Part shown: positions 54,809 to 63,800 of the stretch, in pieces
Position numbering within the stretch: the first letter of the stretch is position 1
Layout: every line of letters starts with the position of its first letter
DNA from: Candidatus Nitrospira kreftii
Lineage (GTDB): Bacteria > Nitrospirota > Nitrospiria > Nitrospirales > Nitrospiraceae
Assembly: GCA_014058405.1 (NCBI GenBank)
Contig: CP047423.1
Span: 2,356,001 to 2,420,000 of the forward strand
Reading direction: 5' to 3'
Length of the DNA stretch: 64,000 nt
Notes under the pieces: generated by a model
The model's input: only the letters and a program-made list of their open reading frames with translations
Database searches by the model: none
Told to the model about the DNA's origin: nothing
Position numbers and translations under genes: made by a program

Positions 54809-55500
54809 ACCGCATACTGGATCGGATCTACAACTCCCGCCTCTCTAAACCCTTGTCTCCGAATGAGACAACTATCACAGTGACCACAGGCGACCGTCCC
54901 AATGGGGTCATAACAACTATGCGTGAGATGAAAGGGGGCGTTCAGCGTCAGACCCAGCCGAATGATGTCCACCTTACTTAAGTGCAGTAACGGTGTCCGT
55001 ATCGTAATCTGTTTCCCTGTCATACCTGCCTTCGTTCCGAGTCGAAGCACCGCTTCGACCGCTTCTATGAACTCCTGGCGGCAGTCAGGATATCCGGAAT
55101 AGTCGACCACATTCGCTCCGAAATAAATGACCGAGGCATCGACCACTTCTGCCTGTGCAGCAGCCAGCGACAGAAAGATCAAATTTCGACTTGGCACGTA
55201 GGTGAGAGGGATATCCTGGCACCGCTCGGATCCACTCCGATCCTTCGGCACCGGCAGCGTGTCGGTGAGTGCCGATCCGCCGATGGCCCGCAGATCAACG
55301 CGTACTACGACATGTCGTTCAGCGTCCAGAACTTCCGCGACTTGCTTGGCACGTTGAATCTCTACAGCGTGGCGTTGTTGGTAATCGATCGTCAACAGAG
55401 TGAGTGTGTATCCATCCCGCCGCGCAACAGCCGCTGCGACAGTGGAATCCAGACCTCCACTGGCAAGAACCACCGCCCGCTCGGAGATGTGCCCATCCAT
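54802..55500 (-). CDS. queC: 7-cyano-7-deazaguanine synthase
   Basis: This 232-aa enzyme makes preQ0 for queuosine. It has the PP-loop VVLASGGLDSTVAAAVA, the NLIFLSLAAAQAEVV and YFGANVVDYSGYPDCRQEFI blocks and the zinc site CGHCDSCLIRRQGF with an earlier Cys in HSCYDPIGTVA. Length is typical. It is followed, with a 7-nt overlap, by a cytochrome c gene of no obvious relation. No other que gene is in the window. Confidence 0.95.
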   Translation of the reverse strand: MDGHISERAVVLASGGLDSTVAAAVARRDGYTLTLLTIDYQQRHAVEIQRAKQVAEVLDAERHVVVRVDLRAIGGSALTDTLPVPKDRSGSERCQDIPLTYVPSRNLIFLSLAAAQAEVVDASVIYFGANVVDYSGYPDCRQEFIEAVEAVLRLGTKAGMTGKQITIRTPLLHLSKVDIIRLGLTLNAPFHLTHSCYDPIGTVACGHCDSCLIRRQGFREAGVVDPIQYAVC

Positions 55501-55548
55501 GCAGGAAAGGATTCGAAGCAGAATACCGTGAGGCGACCTGCCTTAGCG

Positions 55549-56112
55549 CTAGTCGCGATCTTCCTCTCGTTCGATTTTCTCCAGTAACTCAGCGCGAGAT
55601 TGACATTCCACGCAAAGTTTGGCGAAGGGAACGGCTTGGAGGCGTTTTTCACTGATTTCGATTCCGCACTCAGCACACACTCCATAGGTGCCTTCGTGTA
55701 AACGCATCAACGCTTCATCAATCGACTGTCGCCGACGGTTACGCATTTCCATCAAGGAAATTCCCAGCTCACGCTCCAGGTCCATCAAGGCTTGATCGCC
55801 GACATCGCGCGCTGATTCCAAGCGCCGCTGCTGGTCTTCGGTTAGGGATTGCCCAAGACTGTCTTCGATCTCCTTAATGATTTCCTGGCGTTTACCGAGC
55901 AACATCTTATGGAGCAATTCTTGCCGCCGTTCCCGTGCCTCCCGCTCTTTAGGAGTTTCCTTTGGACGCAGAGGAGCATCAACTTCAACTTCGGGGGCCG
56001 TCTTAGCGACTGTCGCTGTGCCCGCGGCGATCGGCTGTGGTTTCTTAGTGGTAGGCGCTGCCGACTTCAATTTCACTTCAGCTTTTTTCTTGCCCTGCGT
56101 TTTCGTCGCCAT
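55549..56112 (-). CDS. DksA/TraR-type zinc-finger regulator with Lys/Ala-rich N-terminus
   Basis: This 187-aa protein has a low-complexity basic N-terminus of about 50 residues, a long coiled coil (ARERRQELLHKMLLGKRQEI onward) and a C-terminal Cys4 zinc finger, YGVCAECGIEISEKRLQAVP then KLCVECQ. It should bind the secondary channel of RNA polymerase, possibly with ppGpp. The usual acidic coiled-coil tip is represented around RRLESARDVGDQALMDLE. The N-terminal extension is longer than in DksA of E. coli. It lies between queC and apt. Confidence 0.85.
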   Translation of the reverse strand: MATKTQGKKKAEVKLKSAAPTTKKPQPIAAGTATVAKTAPEVEVDAPLRPKETPKEREARERRQELLHKMLLGKRQEIIKEIEDSLGQSLTEDQQRRLESARDVGDQALMDLERELGISLMEMRNRRRQSIDEALMRLHEGTYGVCAECGIEISEKRLQAVPFAKLCVECQSRAELLEKIEREEDRD

Positions 56113-56221
56113 AAAGGTCCACTCCGAAAATAGATGGTTGTGGCCGAGTCAAAAAGTCCGGCTTCTATAGCACGGCCTCTCCTCCGAGAACAAGAGCCGA
56201 GTGGAAGACCGGAAGAAACGC

Positions 56222-56746
56222 TTAGGGATACGTGATGGTCGAATGAACGTCATACCCGGCAAGCTTCTCACGTCCGTTTAAGCTTTTCAGCTCGACTAGA
56301 AAGTCAAGTCCAACGATCGTGCCGCCCAGTTGACGAACTAGGTTGACCGTCGCTTCGGCTGTTCCCCCGGTAGCAAGGAGATCGTCGACGATCAGGACAT
56401 GTTCTCCAATCTCGATTGCATCACGATGCACGGTGAGGCTGTTGTGACCGTATTCGAGGCTGTATTTAACTTCATAACAATCGGCCGGAAGTTTTCCAGG
56501 CCTGCGAACCGGAACAAATCCGGATCCTAGGCGCGCCGCAAGGATCCCGCCAAAAATAAACCCGCGGGATTCGATACCAACGACCTTCGTAATTCCTCGA
56601 TTTTGATACCGAGTCGTCAATTGGTCGGCAAGGCTTTGAACGGCTGCGGGGTTCTTCAACAGAGTAGTGATGTCGTAAAACAGAATGCCAGGCTTCGGAA
56701 AGTCCGGCACTTCTCGAATAAGCGCTTGATAGTTAACTGCGGTCAC
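56222..56746 (-). CDS. apt: Adenine phosphoribosyltransferase
   Basis: This 174-aa enzyme salvages adenine to AMP. Signatures: [50 protein letters not shown] and the PRPP motif [18 protein letters not shown]. It starts at GTG 5 bp after the sigma-factor stop, so the two are probably cotranscribed. Confidence 0.95.
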   Translation of the reverse strand: MTAVNYQALIREVPDFPKPGILFYDITTLLKNPAAVQSLADQLTTRYQNRGITKVVGIESRGFIFGGILAARLGSGFVPVRRPGKLPADCYEVKYSLEYGHNSLTVHRDAIEIGEHVLIVDDLLATGGTAEATVNLVRQLGGTIVGLDFLVELKSLNGREKLAGYDVHSTITYP

Positions 56747-56751
56747 GAGAG

Positions 56752-57675
56752 TTAGAGCAGATCCGCCTGTGTCATTGTTTTTCGCTCGATGGTGTTCCGA
56801 AGCCGAACTAACGCCGCCATCTCGATCTGCCGGACCCGTTCACGTGTTAATCCCATGGTACGGCCGATCTCTTCCAACGTCTTTGCTTCATCTCCATCGA
56901 GCCCGAACCGTGACACAATAACAGTTTGCTCTTTCTCAGGCAACTCCCTCACCCACTTCATGAGTTTCGCCCGTCTTCGCACACCATCAGCCGTCTCGTC
57001 CGGCGAGAGCCCGGTCGGATCTTCGATCACATCGCGAAGAAACGTATCAGTCCGGTCATTGAGGGGACTGTCAAGCGAACAAGTGGTACGTACCAACTGC
57101 TTCAAGTCCAAGACTTCGTCTTCAGAGGTCTTCATCTTGGCGGCCACTTCCACTGCTCTCGGCTCCCGCCCAAGTTCTTGAACCAACTGTTCAACACGAT
57201 TCAAATACCGATTGAGACGCTCTACCACATGCACCGGTAAACGCACCAGCTTCCCCTGATTAATAATAGCTCGTTCAATGTACTGTCTAATCCACCAGGA
57301 GGCATAGGTGCTGAAACGAAACCCTCGTTTATAATTGAATTTTTCGACGGCTTTAATCAGACCCAAGTTCCCTTCTTCCACGATGTCGGAAAAGGGAAAT
57401 CCTCGATGCATATACCGTTTCCCGATGCTGATCACGAGCCGCAGATTGGATTCGATCATCTGCTGACGGGCTTGCTCATCACCCGCCATCACCCGCTTCC
57501 CAAGCTGTTGCTCTTGTTTGAACGTCAAAAGCGTCGATCGACGCACCTCACGAAGGTAACTTTTCAGTGTATCAAGTCCTTCTGATCGGTTGGTCTCGCG
57601 CTCTCCCTGATCCGCAGTGTCGGTGGACTCCGAGGCCCCCATGTCGTCGACGGTCTGTCTCCGAGCCTCACTCAT
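56752..57675 (-). CDS. RNA polymerase sigma factor, RpoS/RpoD-like group 2
   Basis: This 307-aa sigma-70 protein has regions 1.2-2.4 ([63 protein letters not shown]), region 3 and region 4.2 ([20 protein letters not shown]). It lacks the long region 1.1 and non-conserved region of housekeeping sigma, so it is an RpoS-like or alternative group 2 factor; which one cannot be read by eye. An acidic N-terminus of about 35 residues precedes the domain. apt and perhaps acylphosphatase are in the same transcription unit. Confidence 0.92.
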   Translation of the reverse strand: MSEARRQTVDDMGASESTDTADQGERETNRSEGLDTLKSYLREVRRSTLLTFKQEQQLGKRVMAGDEQARQQMIESNLRLVISIGKRYMHRGFPFSDIVEEGNLGLIKAVEKFNYKRGFRFSTYASWWIRQYIERAIINQGKLVRLPVHVVERLNRYLNRVEQLVQELGREPRAVEVAAKMKTSEDEVLDLKQLVRTTCSLDSPLNDRTDTFLRDVIEDPTGLSPDETADGVRRRAKLMKWVRELPEKEQTVIVSRFGLDGDEAKTLEEIGRTMGLTRERVRQIEMAALVRLRNTIERKTMTQADLL

Positions 57676-57717
57676 ATCAGACCCTTCGTCATGCTGCGAC
57701 TCATGGCTTATTGTTCT

Positions 57718-58014
57718 CTAATACCAAACGCTGAAGGTTGAATATCGTCCGCCTGCCAGACTCCACTCTGTCTCAATCTCTGTGACTCGTCCGGCTGGAG
57801 GGCCAATTTTTAATTGCTGCACAAAGGCTTCAATAACTGTTTTGTTGCCCTCGACGTCCAGTTCCACTCGGCCATCCTTGAGATTGCGAACGCCGCCCAA
57901 CAGATCAAGACTCGATGCTATCCGTGCCGCAAACGCACGAAACCCTACGCCCTGCACATGACCATGTACAACAACATGCGCCCGAACCGGTTGCTCATCA
58001 GCCGATCGCGTCAT
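57718..58014 (-). CDS. acyP: Acylphosphatase
   Basis: This 98-aa enzyme hydrolyses acylphosphates such as carbamoyl phosphate. The active-site signature VHGHVQGVGFRAF has the catalytic Arg, and VRNLKDGRVELDVEGN has the catalytic Asn. Length is normal. It precedes the sigma factor gene by 42 bp on the same strand. Confidence 0.93.
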   Translation of the reverse strand: MTRSADEQPVRAHVVVHGHVQGVGFRAFAARIASSLDLLGGVRNLKDGRVELDVEGNKTVIEAFVQQLKIGPPAGRVTEIETEWSLAGGRYSTFSVWY

Positions 58015-58307
58015 TCGGCTCTACCAATTTCATGAGAGCGCAACAGCCGCTCGCCCCTTTGCACAGCGGATATTCTCATACCTCTCCAGATGCGTCACGT
58101 GTTTTGCGCTTTCCGAGCGTGACTCTTGCTATCATCACATTAAGGATTGCCCCTGCACCTACCGAGAGACAGCCGCATACACCCATGCCTACCTCGCATC
58201 GTGCTGCGCAACCGAAACAATTTGAAGCGATGAGTACTCTGGTGATGTTTGAATCGACGACTACGACGCGACTGTTGGCAATGTACTAGCGGTACGACCA
58301 ACCTTGG

Positions 58308-58386
<79 letters not shown>

Positions 58387-58420
58387 ACAAGACCAAGAAG
58401 AAACGTGAGGGGCCATTCTC

Positions 58421-59524
58421 TTATAACAGAGGGGTAAAAGGCAACCCGTGAGCGTCTGCCACCCCACGACACGTCACTTTTCCATCTTTCAGATTGACCC
58501 CTCTAGCCAACCCTGGGTCCGATTGAACCGCTCGGTCGACGCCATCCGATGCAAGTCGGAGCAGATACGGCCCCGTCGCATTGGTGAGGGCGTAGGTAGC
58601 GGTGCGAGGAACAATACCAGGCATATTGGCCACACCATAGTGAAGAACCCCATCGACCACATATACGGGGTTGGAATGAGTTGTCGGTCGAGTCGTTTCT
58701 ACACAGCCACCCTGATCCACGGAGACATCCACGATTACCGATCCAGGCTTCATTCGTGATACCAACGAACGCGGCACAAGCTTCGGCGCCTTCATTCCTG
58801 GAACTAATACAGCTCCAATCAGAAGATCGGCCGAGGATACTGTCTCTTCAATGGCGGAAGAAGTCACGGCTCGGGTGATGATGCGCCCCTGATACTGATC
58901 GTCAAGAACGCGCAGCCGCTCAACGTCCAGATTGAGAACAGTCACCCGTGCCCCCAAACCCACAGCCATACGAATGGCCGATGAGCCTACCACTCCGGCG
59001 CCAAGAACCACGACGTGGCCGGGTTCAACCCCGGGCACCCCTCCCAACAACACCCCACATCCACCATTCACCTTTTCCAGGTACTGCGCCCCGATCTGCA
59101 CCGACATTCGTCCGGCTATTTCACTCATCGGCTTGAGCATGGGAAGACTGCCGTCTCTCGCTTCCGTCGTCTCATAGGCGATGGCCGTCACTCTGCTCCG
59201 CAATAGCTCCTTGGTCACATCAGGCAACGCGGCGAGATGTAAATAGGTAAACAAGACTTGTCCGGGTCGGAAAAGCGAACATTCGGCAAGCAACGGTTCC
59301 TTCACTTTCACGATCATCTCGGATCTGGCAAAGAGGTCATGCGTGGAGCGCGTGATCGTGGCCCCTACCTTGCGGTATTCGTCATCGCTAAAACCACTGC
59401 CTTCGCCCGCGGAGGATTCTATCCAAACCTCATGCCCACGTTGACACAACATCGCCGTAGCCTCCGGCGTGAGACTGACGCGATATTCATGATCTTTGAT
59501 CTCTTTTGGTATGCCGATTATCAT
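58421..59524 (-). CDS. ald: Alanine dehydrogenase
   Basis: This 367-aa enzyme interconverts L-alanine and pyruvate with NAD. It starts MIIGIPKEIKDHEYRVSLTP; the substrate Lys is in MIVKVKEPL, and the NAD fold is at VVVLGAGVVGSSAIRMAVGL. YLEKVNGGCGVLLGGVPGVEP is typical of the family, and VDGVLHYGVANMPGIVPRTA marks the C-terminal part. Length is typical. No Lrp-type regulator is adjacent. Confidence 0.95.
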   Translation of the reverse strand: MIIGIPKEIKDHEYRVSLTPEATAMLCQRGHEVWIESSAGEGSGFSDDEYRKVGATITRSTHDLFARSEMIVKVKEPLLAECSLFRPGQVLFTYLHLAALPDVTKELLRSRVTAIAYETTEARDGSLPMLKPMSEIAGRMSVQIGAQYLEKVNGGCGVLLGGVPGVEPGHVVVLGAGVVGSSAIRMAVGLGARVTVLNLDVERLRVLDDQYQGRIITRAVTSSAIEETVSSADLLIGAVLVPGMKAPKLVPRSLVSRMKPGSVIVDVSVDQGGCVETTRPTTHSNPVYVVDGVLHYGVANMPGIVPRTATYALTNATGPYLLRLASDGVDRAVQSDPGLARGVNLKDGKVTCRGVADAHGLPFTPLL

Positions 59525-59682
59525 TGAGACACTCCTCCCTCTTGCCTTCGCATCTTGTCATTTTCCAAATCCATTATACCTCGAGCCCAAACAAGACTTT
59601 TCCCAGCATCTGTCCGACCCGTGGACAGTCCCGAAATTCCTGTTGTAAGATGCACCGTCCAATGTTCTTCACGGAGGTTAGT

Positions 59683-60066
59683 ATGGACTCTCGAGAAGAA
59701 ACGTGTCAGGCGTGCGGATCCTCCAGTGGCCCACTCTCAAAATTGTCGCTGGGGAAAGATTTTTTTGGCCGCCACTACGATCGTCTGTCACCGCTGTCGG
59801 ATCAGAATCCGAAATGGTATTGCGCTTCCTGCTCTATGCATAAGAATTTGCACCGAGACTTTCGCGACATCCACGCTGAATTCGACAAGCTTCGAGAGGG
59901 CCAGAGCTCCGAACTTACACATACCGACGAGTTTCAACGTGCGTCATTGCGATTACAAGAAATCCTGACTATCTTGAGCGCGCCGCACCAGCAATCTCCA
60001 TTCTTAGAGGGTCCCGACGTCACACGACTGCTGGCACAGCTAAATACGTTCACCGTGCCGGTCTAG
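59683..60066 (+). CDS. Hypothetical protein with two CxxC pairs (zinc-ribbon-like)
   Basis: This 127-aa protein starts at an ATG with GGAGG 6 nt upstream; the frame runs another 59 codons upstream without support. CQAC near residue 7 and CASC near 48 form a possible metal knuckle pair. The remainder is helical (RASLRLQEILTIL, DVTRLLAQLNTF). I do not recognise it. It is the first gene of a plus-strand group with a [2Fe-2S] ferredoxin-like gene 12 bp downstream, so a redox or metal role is plausible. Confidence 0.65.
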   Translation: MDSREETCQACGSSSGPLSKLSLGKDFFGRHYDRLSPLSDQNPKWYCASCSMHKNLHRDFRDIHAEFDKLREGQSSELTHTDEFQRASLRLQEILTILSAPHQQSPFLEGPDVTRLLAQLNTFTVPV

Positions 60067-60078
60067 ACGGAAAGCCTG

Positions 60079-60432
60079 ATGCCAGCCTTTCAACGACACA
60101 TTTTTATCTGCACCAATCAGCGTCCCAAGGACGATCCACGCGGCTGCTGTGCAAATCTTGGATCAGAAAAACTTCACGCGCATTTCAAGAGTGAATCCAA
60201 GCGACTTAACCTCAAGGGTGTCGTCCGTGCCAACAAAGCTGGCTGTCTCGACCATTGTGACCTTGGTCCCAGCGTGGTGATCTATCCAGAGGGAGTATGG
60301 TACTGGGTCGGCACCGAAGCGGATGTCACAGAGATCATGGAAGAGCATGTTGTACGGGGAAAGATCGTCACTCGCTTGCTCATGCCGGAGCATCCAGTCC
60401 CAGAACAATTGGCACCACTCAGGAAACCGTAA
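60079..60432 (+). CDS. Thioredoxin-like [2Fe-2S] ferredoxin
   Basis: This 117-aa protein matches the small (2Fe-2S) ferredoxins with a thioredoxin fold. The N-terminal IFICTNQRPKDDPRGCC and later NKAGCLDHCDLGPSVVIYPE supply the four cluster Cys (C-x10/11-C and C-x3-C). VWYWVGTEADVTEIMEEHV is the typical C-terminal block. It is a cytosolic electron carrier or sensor. Its neighbours are a Cys4 protein, an unknown protein and a [4Fe-4S] ferredoxin. Confidence 0.88.
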   Translation: MPAFQRHIFICTNQRPKDDPRGCCANLGSEKLHAHFKSESKRLNLKGVVRANKAGCLDHCDLGPSVVIYPEGVWYWVGTEADVTEIMEEHVVRGKIVTRLLMPEHPVPEQLAPLRKP

Positions 60433-60451
60433 CACTTCCTACGACACTTCC

Positions 60452-60865
60452 ATGCCAACCGAAGACAAATGGAAGGCCAACATGCAAAAGGTGGCTTTCG
60501 CCCAACAGTTTCCCGGCCTGTTATTGAGCTGGCAAGCCTGCCAAGGCAAGACAATTCGTGCCGTCCTTCCACTCACGGGGAAACCGGGCGCGATGGTGAT
60601 CGTGTTCACCGATGCGACCTTTACGATCGTTCCTCCGCTTGCTCCTGAGCCCTGGGCCATCGGACAAGCTCTCATAGACGCTCGTGCGCAGCTTGAATCT
60701 GCACATCGAACGGCTTACGAGGAATATGACCGATTGGCACAGAAGGATAGAGAGGCCCTACGCAGTGCGCGACTCGAAAAGATTTTAGGTGCGATTCACA
60801 ATAACCTGGAACAGATCCCCGAGCTTAAAGATCGGCTCAAAGAACTCGTGAAGGAGTGGCAGTGA
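60452..60865 (+). CDS. Unknown protein of the ferredoxin gene group
   Basis: This 137-aa protein is unrecognised. Residues about 10-65 form a small beta region (LLSWQACQGKTIRAVLPLTG, AMVIVFTDATFTIVPPL). A long coiled coil follows (ARAQLESAHRTAYEEYDRLA to the end, KDRLKELVKEWQ). The ATG used gives no strong ribosome site but avoids overlap with the 2Fe-2S gene. Its stop overlaps the next GTG start as GTGA, so it is probably coupled to the 4Fe-4S ferredoxin. Confidence 0.65.
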   Translation: MPTEDKWKANMQKVAFAQQFPGLLLSWQACQGKTIRAVLPLTGKPGAMVIVFTDATFTIVPPLAPEPWAIGQALIDARAQLESAHRTAYEEYDRLAQKDREALRSARLEKILGAIHNNLEQIPELKDRLKELVKEWQ

Positions 60866-61164
60866 GTAGTCTCCCCCAAAAAAACATGTTTGAGATCTTT
60901 TCGCAAGGTCTCTTTGAAGGAGTCAAACCCATGTTAGTCATTCGTGATCACCTGGTCCGTCATCCTGACCGCTGCACTCACCAAGCTGTCTGTGTGCCTA
61001 TTTGCCCGACCAGTGCATGGCTTTCGACACCTCCCTACAAGTTTGATCCGTCGCGCTGTCTGGAAAGCTGTCGGCTCTGTCTGGATGCTTGTCCATCACA
61101 AGCTATCTATGCGGTCTTTAAGAAAGGCGACAAGCTGTTGGAGCCGCAGAAGAAAACCGGATAA
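60862..61164 (+). CDS. 4Fe-4S ferredoxin-like protein
   Basis: This 100-aa protein has two Cys clusters, CTHQAVCVPICPTSAW and CLESCRLCLDACPSQAI, as in two-cluster ferredoxins, though the first is unusual (C-x5-C-x3-CP) and may bind one incomplete or variant cluster. The GTG start has AAGGAG 5 nt upstream and overlaps the previous stop. It is the last gene before a weak terminator. An electron-transfer role with the upstream [2Fe-2S] protein is inferred from gene order. Confidence 0.82.
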   Translation: MSSLPQKNMFEIFSQGLFEGVKPMLVIRDHLVRHPDRCTHQAVCVPICPTSAWLSTPPYKFDPSRCLESCRLCLDACPSQAIYAVFKKGDKLLEPQKKTG

Positions 61165-61180
61165 GCTGGATACTTCTGAG

Positions 61181-61213
61181 GATTGCAGCACCAAGATTCA
61201 TGCAATCTGTTTT
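61181..61213 (+). terminator. Terminator after the ferredoxin group
   Basis: GATTGCA and TGCAATC form a 7-bp stem with a 13-nt loop, followed by TGTTTT. It overlaps the last bases of the convergent prenyl-synthase gene. The T run is short, so the strength is moderate. Confidence 0.5.
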
Positions 61214-62250
61214 CGCAAATGCCCCCAGTAGGCAGTTCCAGCATATCCGCAGGCGACGGTGCCGGTCGTCATAGCCACGATCTGATAGACCTTGCTACGC
61301 GGAATTTTGACTTTCACCATAGGATTCAACAGATCGGGAGAATTCATGACTAGTTTGAGAGATTCCCCGGCGGAGAGAATCGGCCACATGCAAGCCAATC
61401 GCAGCCGGGTTTCATGGCGGGGAATCGCCATCGTATAAAGCCAACCCTGATCAAGGTGCTCGACCGCCAGGCAAACGAGCTTACTGAGCACGGGTCTGAA
61501 GCGTGGAAGATTGTTCTCCTCCAACAGATCGAGTGGCTTTAATCCTACATCATCAAGCAACATTTCAGGAACATAACAACGCCCATTCTGTAAATCGTGG
61601 GCGATGTCCTTAACAATGTTCGTCAGTTGTAGCCCCTTGCCGAAGCGTACGCCCATCTCCGACATATGTTGGACATCCCAACGAGCTAATGCCTTACGAT
61701 GCGCACACATCAAGTCGGTCCAGAACTCCCCGACACACCCGGCCACATGGTATGTGTAGCGATCCAAGTCATCGAGTGTCTTGAGCGCCGTAAGATGTGC
61801 CGGAGAAGCTCCAGGGAATCTACTCAAATCCATTTCCATTCCCTGCGTCAATGTCGTAAGTACTCGCTGGATCCGACGCCTGTCCGCCGGTGAACAGGCG
61901 AGAAAAAGTTGAAAGCACTCATCCAACCGCTCAAGTAGGGTACGCTCGGCTGAATCTTGTTGAACCGGCCCCACGGCCTGCTGAATCGCACGGATCTGAT
62001 CCCAGTCAATGTGCCCATCCAAAAACTGGATTCGAAGACGGTTGAGAAAACCTAAGCGCCGTGGTCGATCGATCAGTTCTGTATCCGCGATCGTGTCAGC
62101 AGCTCGAGCGAACAGATAGGCCAGCCCAACCTGATCGCGCACATCGGCTGGAACAACGGCTAAAGTCGTATAAAAAAGGCGCGAGACTTTTTTGAGCAGA
62201 TCCTGCAACAGTTCGTGTTTGGATGAGGTGGTCGCTGCCGAAGAATCCAT
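61198..62250 (-). CDS. Squalene/phytoene synthase family protein
   Basis: This protein of about 350 aa joins two prenyl diphosphates head to head. The first acidic motif is ARAADTIADT near residue 55, and the second is LTNIVKDIAHDLQNGRCYVP near 220; FWTDLMCAHR lies between. A hydrophobic segment near the C-terminus (IVAMTTGTVACGYAGTAYWG) suggests membrane contact. I cannot tell squalene from phytoene or HpnC/HpnD type by eye; hopanoid or carotenoid synthesis is possible. I chose the ATG giving MDSSAAT over a GTG 20 codons upstream. It stands alone, convergent with the ferredoxin group. Confidence 0.85.
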   Translation of the reverse strand: MDSSAATTSSKHELLQDLLKKVSRLFYTTLAVVPADVRDQVGLAYLFARAADTIADTELIDRPRRLGFLNRLRIQFLDGHIDWDQIRAIQQAVGPVQQDSAERTLLERLDECFQLFLACSPADRRRIQRVLTTLTQGMEMDLSRFPGASPAHLTALKTLDDLDRYTYHVAGCVGEFWTDLMCAHRKALARWDVQHMSEMGVRFGKGLQLTNIVKDIAHDLQNGRCYVPEMLLDDVGLKPLDLLEENNLPRFRPVLSKLVCLAVEHLDQGWLYTMAIPRHETRLRLACMWPILSAGESLKLVMNSPDLLNPMVKVKIPRSKVYQIVAMTTGTVACGYAGTAYWGHLRKQIA

Positions 62251-62607
62251 TTCACTCAGTTTCACTATGCCATCCGCCTCGTTGGTTCGACAACTGCCCA
62301 AAGGCCACACTCATTTCGAGTAGAAGCTGAAGTGAGTCGGATCGATTGTAACTCTCGGAAACTATTGGAAGGACTGTTTACCAGCTTCCCTACCACATTT
62401 TCTAACAGGAACGCCAAGAGACGGTCAACATTATCCATGTACTTTCAGGAACCCCACATATCTTGACTTTACCTTATGAGATCTTATTCCTATACCGATG
62501 CGTCAGACGGTTGACAGTGTATCCCTAGCAGCGGATTTGTGTATAATTGTGGCAGTTCATCAACTCGCCTCGGATGAGGCCAATGTTTGTCTTCAAGGAG
62601 GCTTACA

Positions 62608-63495
62608 ATGAAGTGGTTTAAAGGCATAGGCCTACTACTGATCGCAAATATTCTCATCATGGTGACACTTTCGATCACCGTACCTATCGTTATCAATGTG
62701 ATCTTACCAATGTTCGGAATCGATGTCCGTGGGTCCGTCGACCTCACATCGTTGGTATGGGCTGCCATGTTTGGGTTCGGTGGAGCATTCATCAGTTTGG
62801 CATTTTCGAAGCAAATGGCGCGAGCGATGCTCAACTGTCAGCAGATTACCCAACCTCGTTCGCAGGCTGAACAGGTTATTTATGGTTCCGTGCGGGACAT
62901 TGCTCAACGTCTGCATATCACCATGCCTGAGGTGTGGGTGTACGATTCGCCAGATCCCAATGCCTTCGCGACAGGACCCAGCAAGAACAATTCGATGGTG
63001 GCCGTATCGACTGGATTACTCCAGAATCTCAAGGAAGATGAAGTCAAGGCTGTTCTCGCTCACGAAATGGGTCACGTCTATAACGGCGACATGTTTGCGA
63101 CGACCGTCCTGGCGGGGTTGATGAACACGTTTGTATATTACATCGCGATGTGGGTACGTCGTTTCTTCGCAGAGCGAGATCAGGCAGCCTTAGGCTTCGG
63201 TCTCTCTCTTGTCCTTCAGATCATTGTCAGTATCTTAGCCTCCATTGTTATCAGCTGGTTTTCACGTCGTCGTGAATTTGGAGCCGACGCGTTTGCCGCC
63301 AAAGTTTACGGCAAGGACTCTATGATCGGGGCACTCCGATCCATTGATCGGTGGGTGAATCGCTCTCAATTCGAATACTCTGGACAGGACGCACTCGCAA
63401 CGATGAAAATTTCCGGCAAGACAGGTGGGTTCATGAGTTTGTTCTCAACGCACCCACCGATTGAAGTACGGATCGCGGCGTTAGAGCGACTTTAA
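62608..63495 (+). CDS. htpX: Membrane protease HtpX
   Basis: This protein of about 295 aa is an inner-membrane zinc metalloprotease for quality control of membrane proteins. It has N-terminal membrane segments (IGLLLIANILIMVTLSITV, LVWAAMFGFGGAFISL), the zinc motif VLAHEMGHVYNGDM, a further membrane pair and FSRRREFGADAFAAKVYG with the third ligand. The C-terminal MSLFSTHPPIEVRIAAL is family-typical. The ATG has AAGGAGG 6 nt upstream. A -10-like TATAAT lies at 62542-62547 but no good -35 accompanies it. Confidence 0.95.
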   Translation: MKWFKGIGLLLIANILIMVTLSITVPIVINVILPMFGIDVRGSVDLTSLVWAAMFGFGGAFISLAFSKQMARAMLNCQQITQPRSQAEQVIYGSVRDIAQRLHITMPEVWVYDSPDPNAFATGPSKNNSMVAVSTGLLQNLKEDEVKAVLAHEMGHVYNGDMFATTVLAGLMNTFVYYIAMWVRRFFAERDQAALGFGLSLVLQIIVSILASIVISWFSRRREFGADAFAAKVYGKDSMIGALRSIDRWVNRSQFEYSGQDALATMKISGKTGGFMSLFSTHPPIEVRIAALERL

Positions 63496-63779
63496 TCCCG
63501 TTTCTTAAAAAACGTAATGTGGGCGCGGTATTCATCAATCGCCGCGCCCAAGCTCACATTACCCCGTGGGATGTTGGCCTCGATAGCCTGTTCGATGTCA
63601 GGATCGTCGATCTCAACCTCGTAGAGGTCCTGGATGTTCGTTCTTACTGGCCCCCCGATACTCTCTCGTGGCAAAAAGATTTCCTTCCAGACCTCTTTTT
63701 CCACTAAACACACATCTCGAAACCGCTCGTACAGCAACGTCAGCTTTTCCGGTTCCGTAATTCTGACACGCACACCCAT
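63492..63779 (-). CDS. Small hypothetical protein
   Basis: This 95-aa acidic protein overlaps the htpX stop tail to tail by 4 bp. The start has GAAGGGGGC upstream. It has no signal peptide or metal motif; LYEVEIDDPDIEQAIEANIP in the middle looks like a compact alpha/beta fold. I do not recognise it. It is probably cotranscribed with the partial gene to its right. Confidence 0.6.
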   Translation of the reverse strand: MGVRVRITEPEKLTLLYERFRDVCLVEKEVWKEIFLPRESIGGPVRTNIQDLYEVEIDDPDIEQAIEANIPRGNVSLGAAIDEYRAHITFFKKRD

Positions 63780-63800
63780 ACAGCCCCCTTCTTTCTGAAC

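Noticed and set aside
62461..62547. Promoter of htpX with TTGACT or TTGACA as -35
   Set aside because: Spacing to TATAAT at 62542 is about 25 bp or the -10 is poor, so I did not call it.
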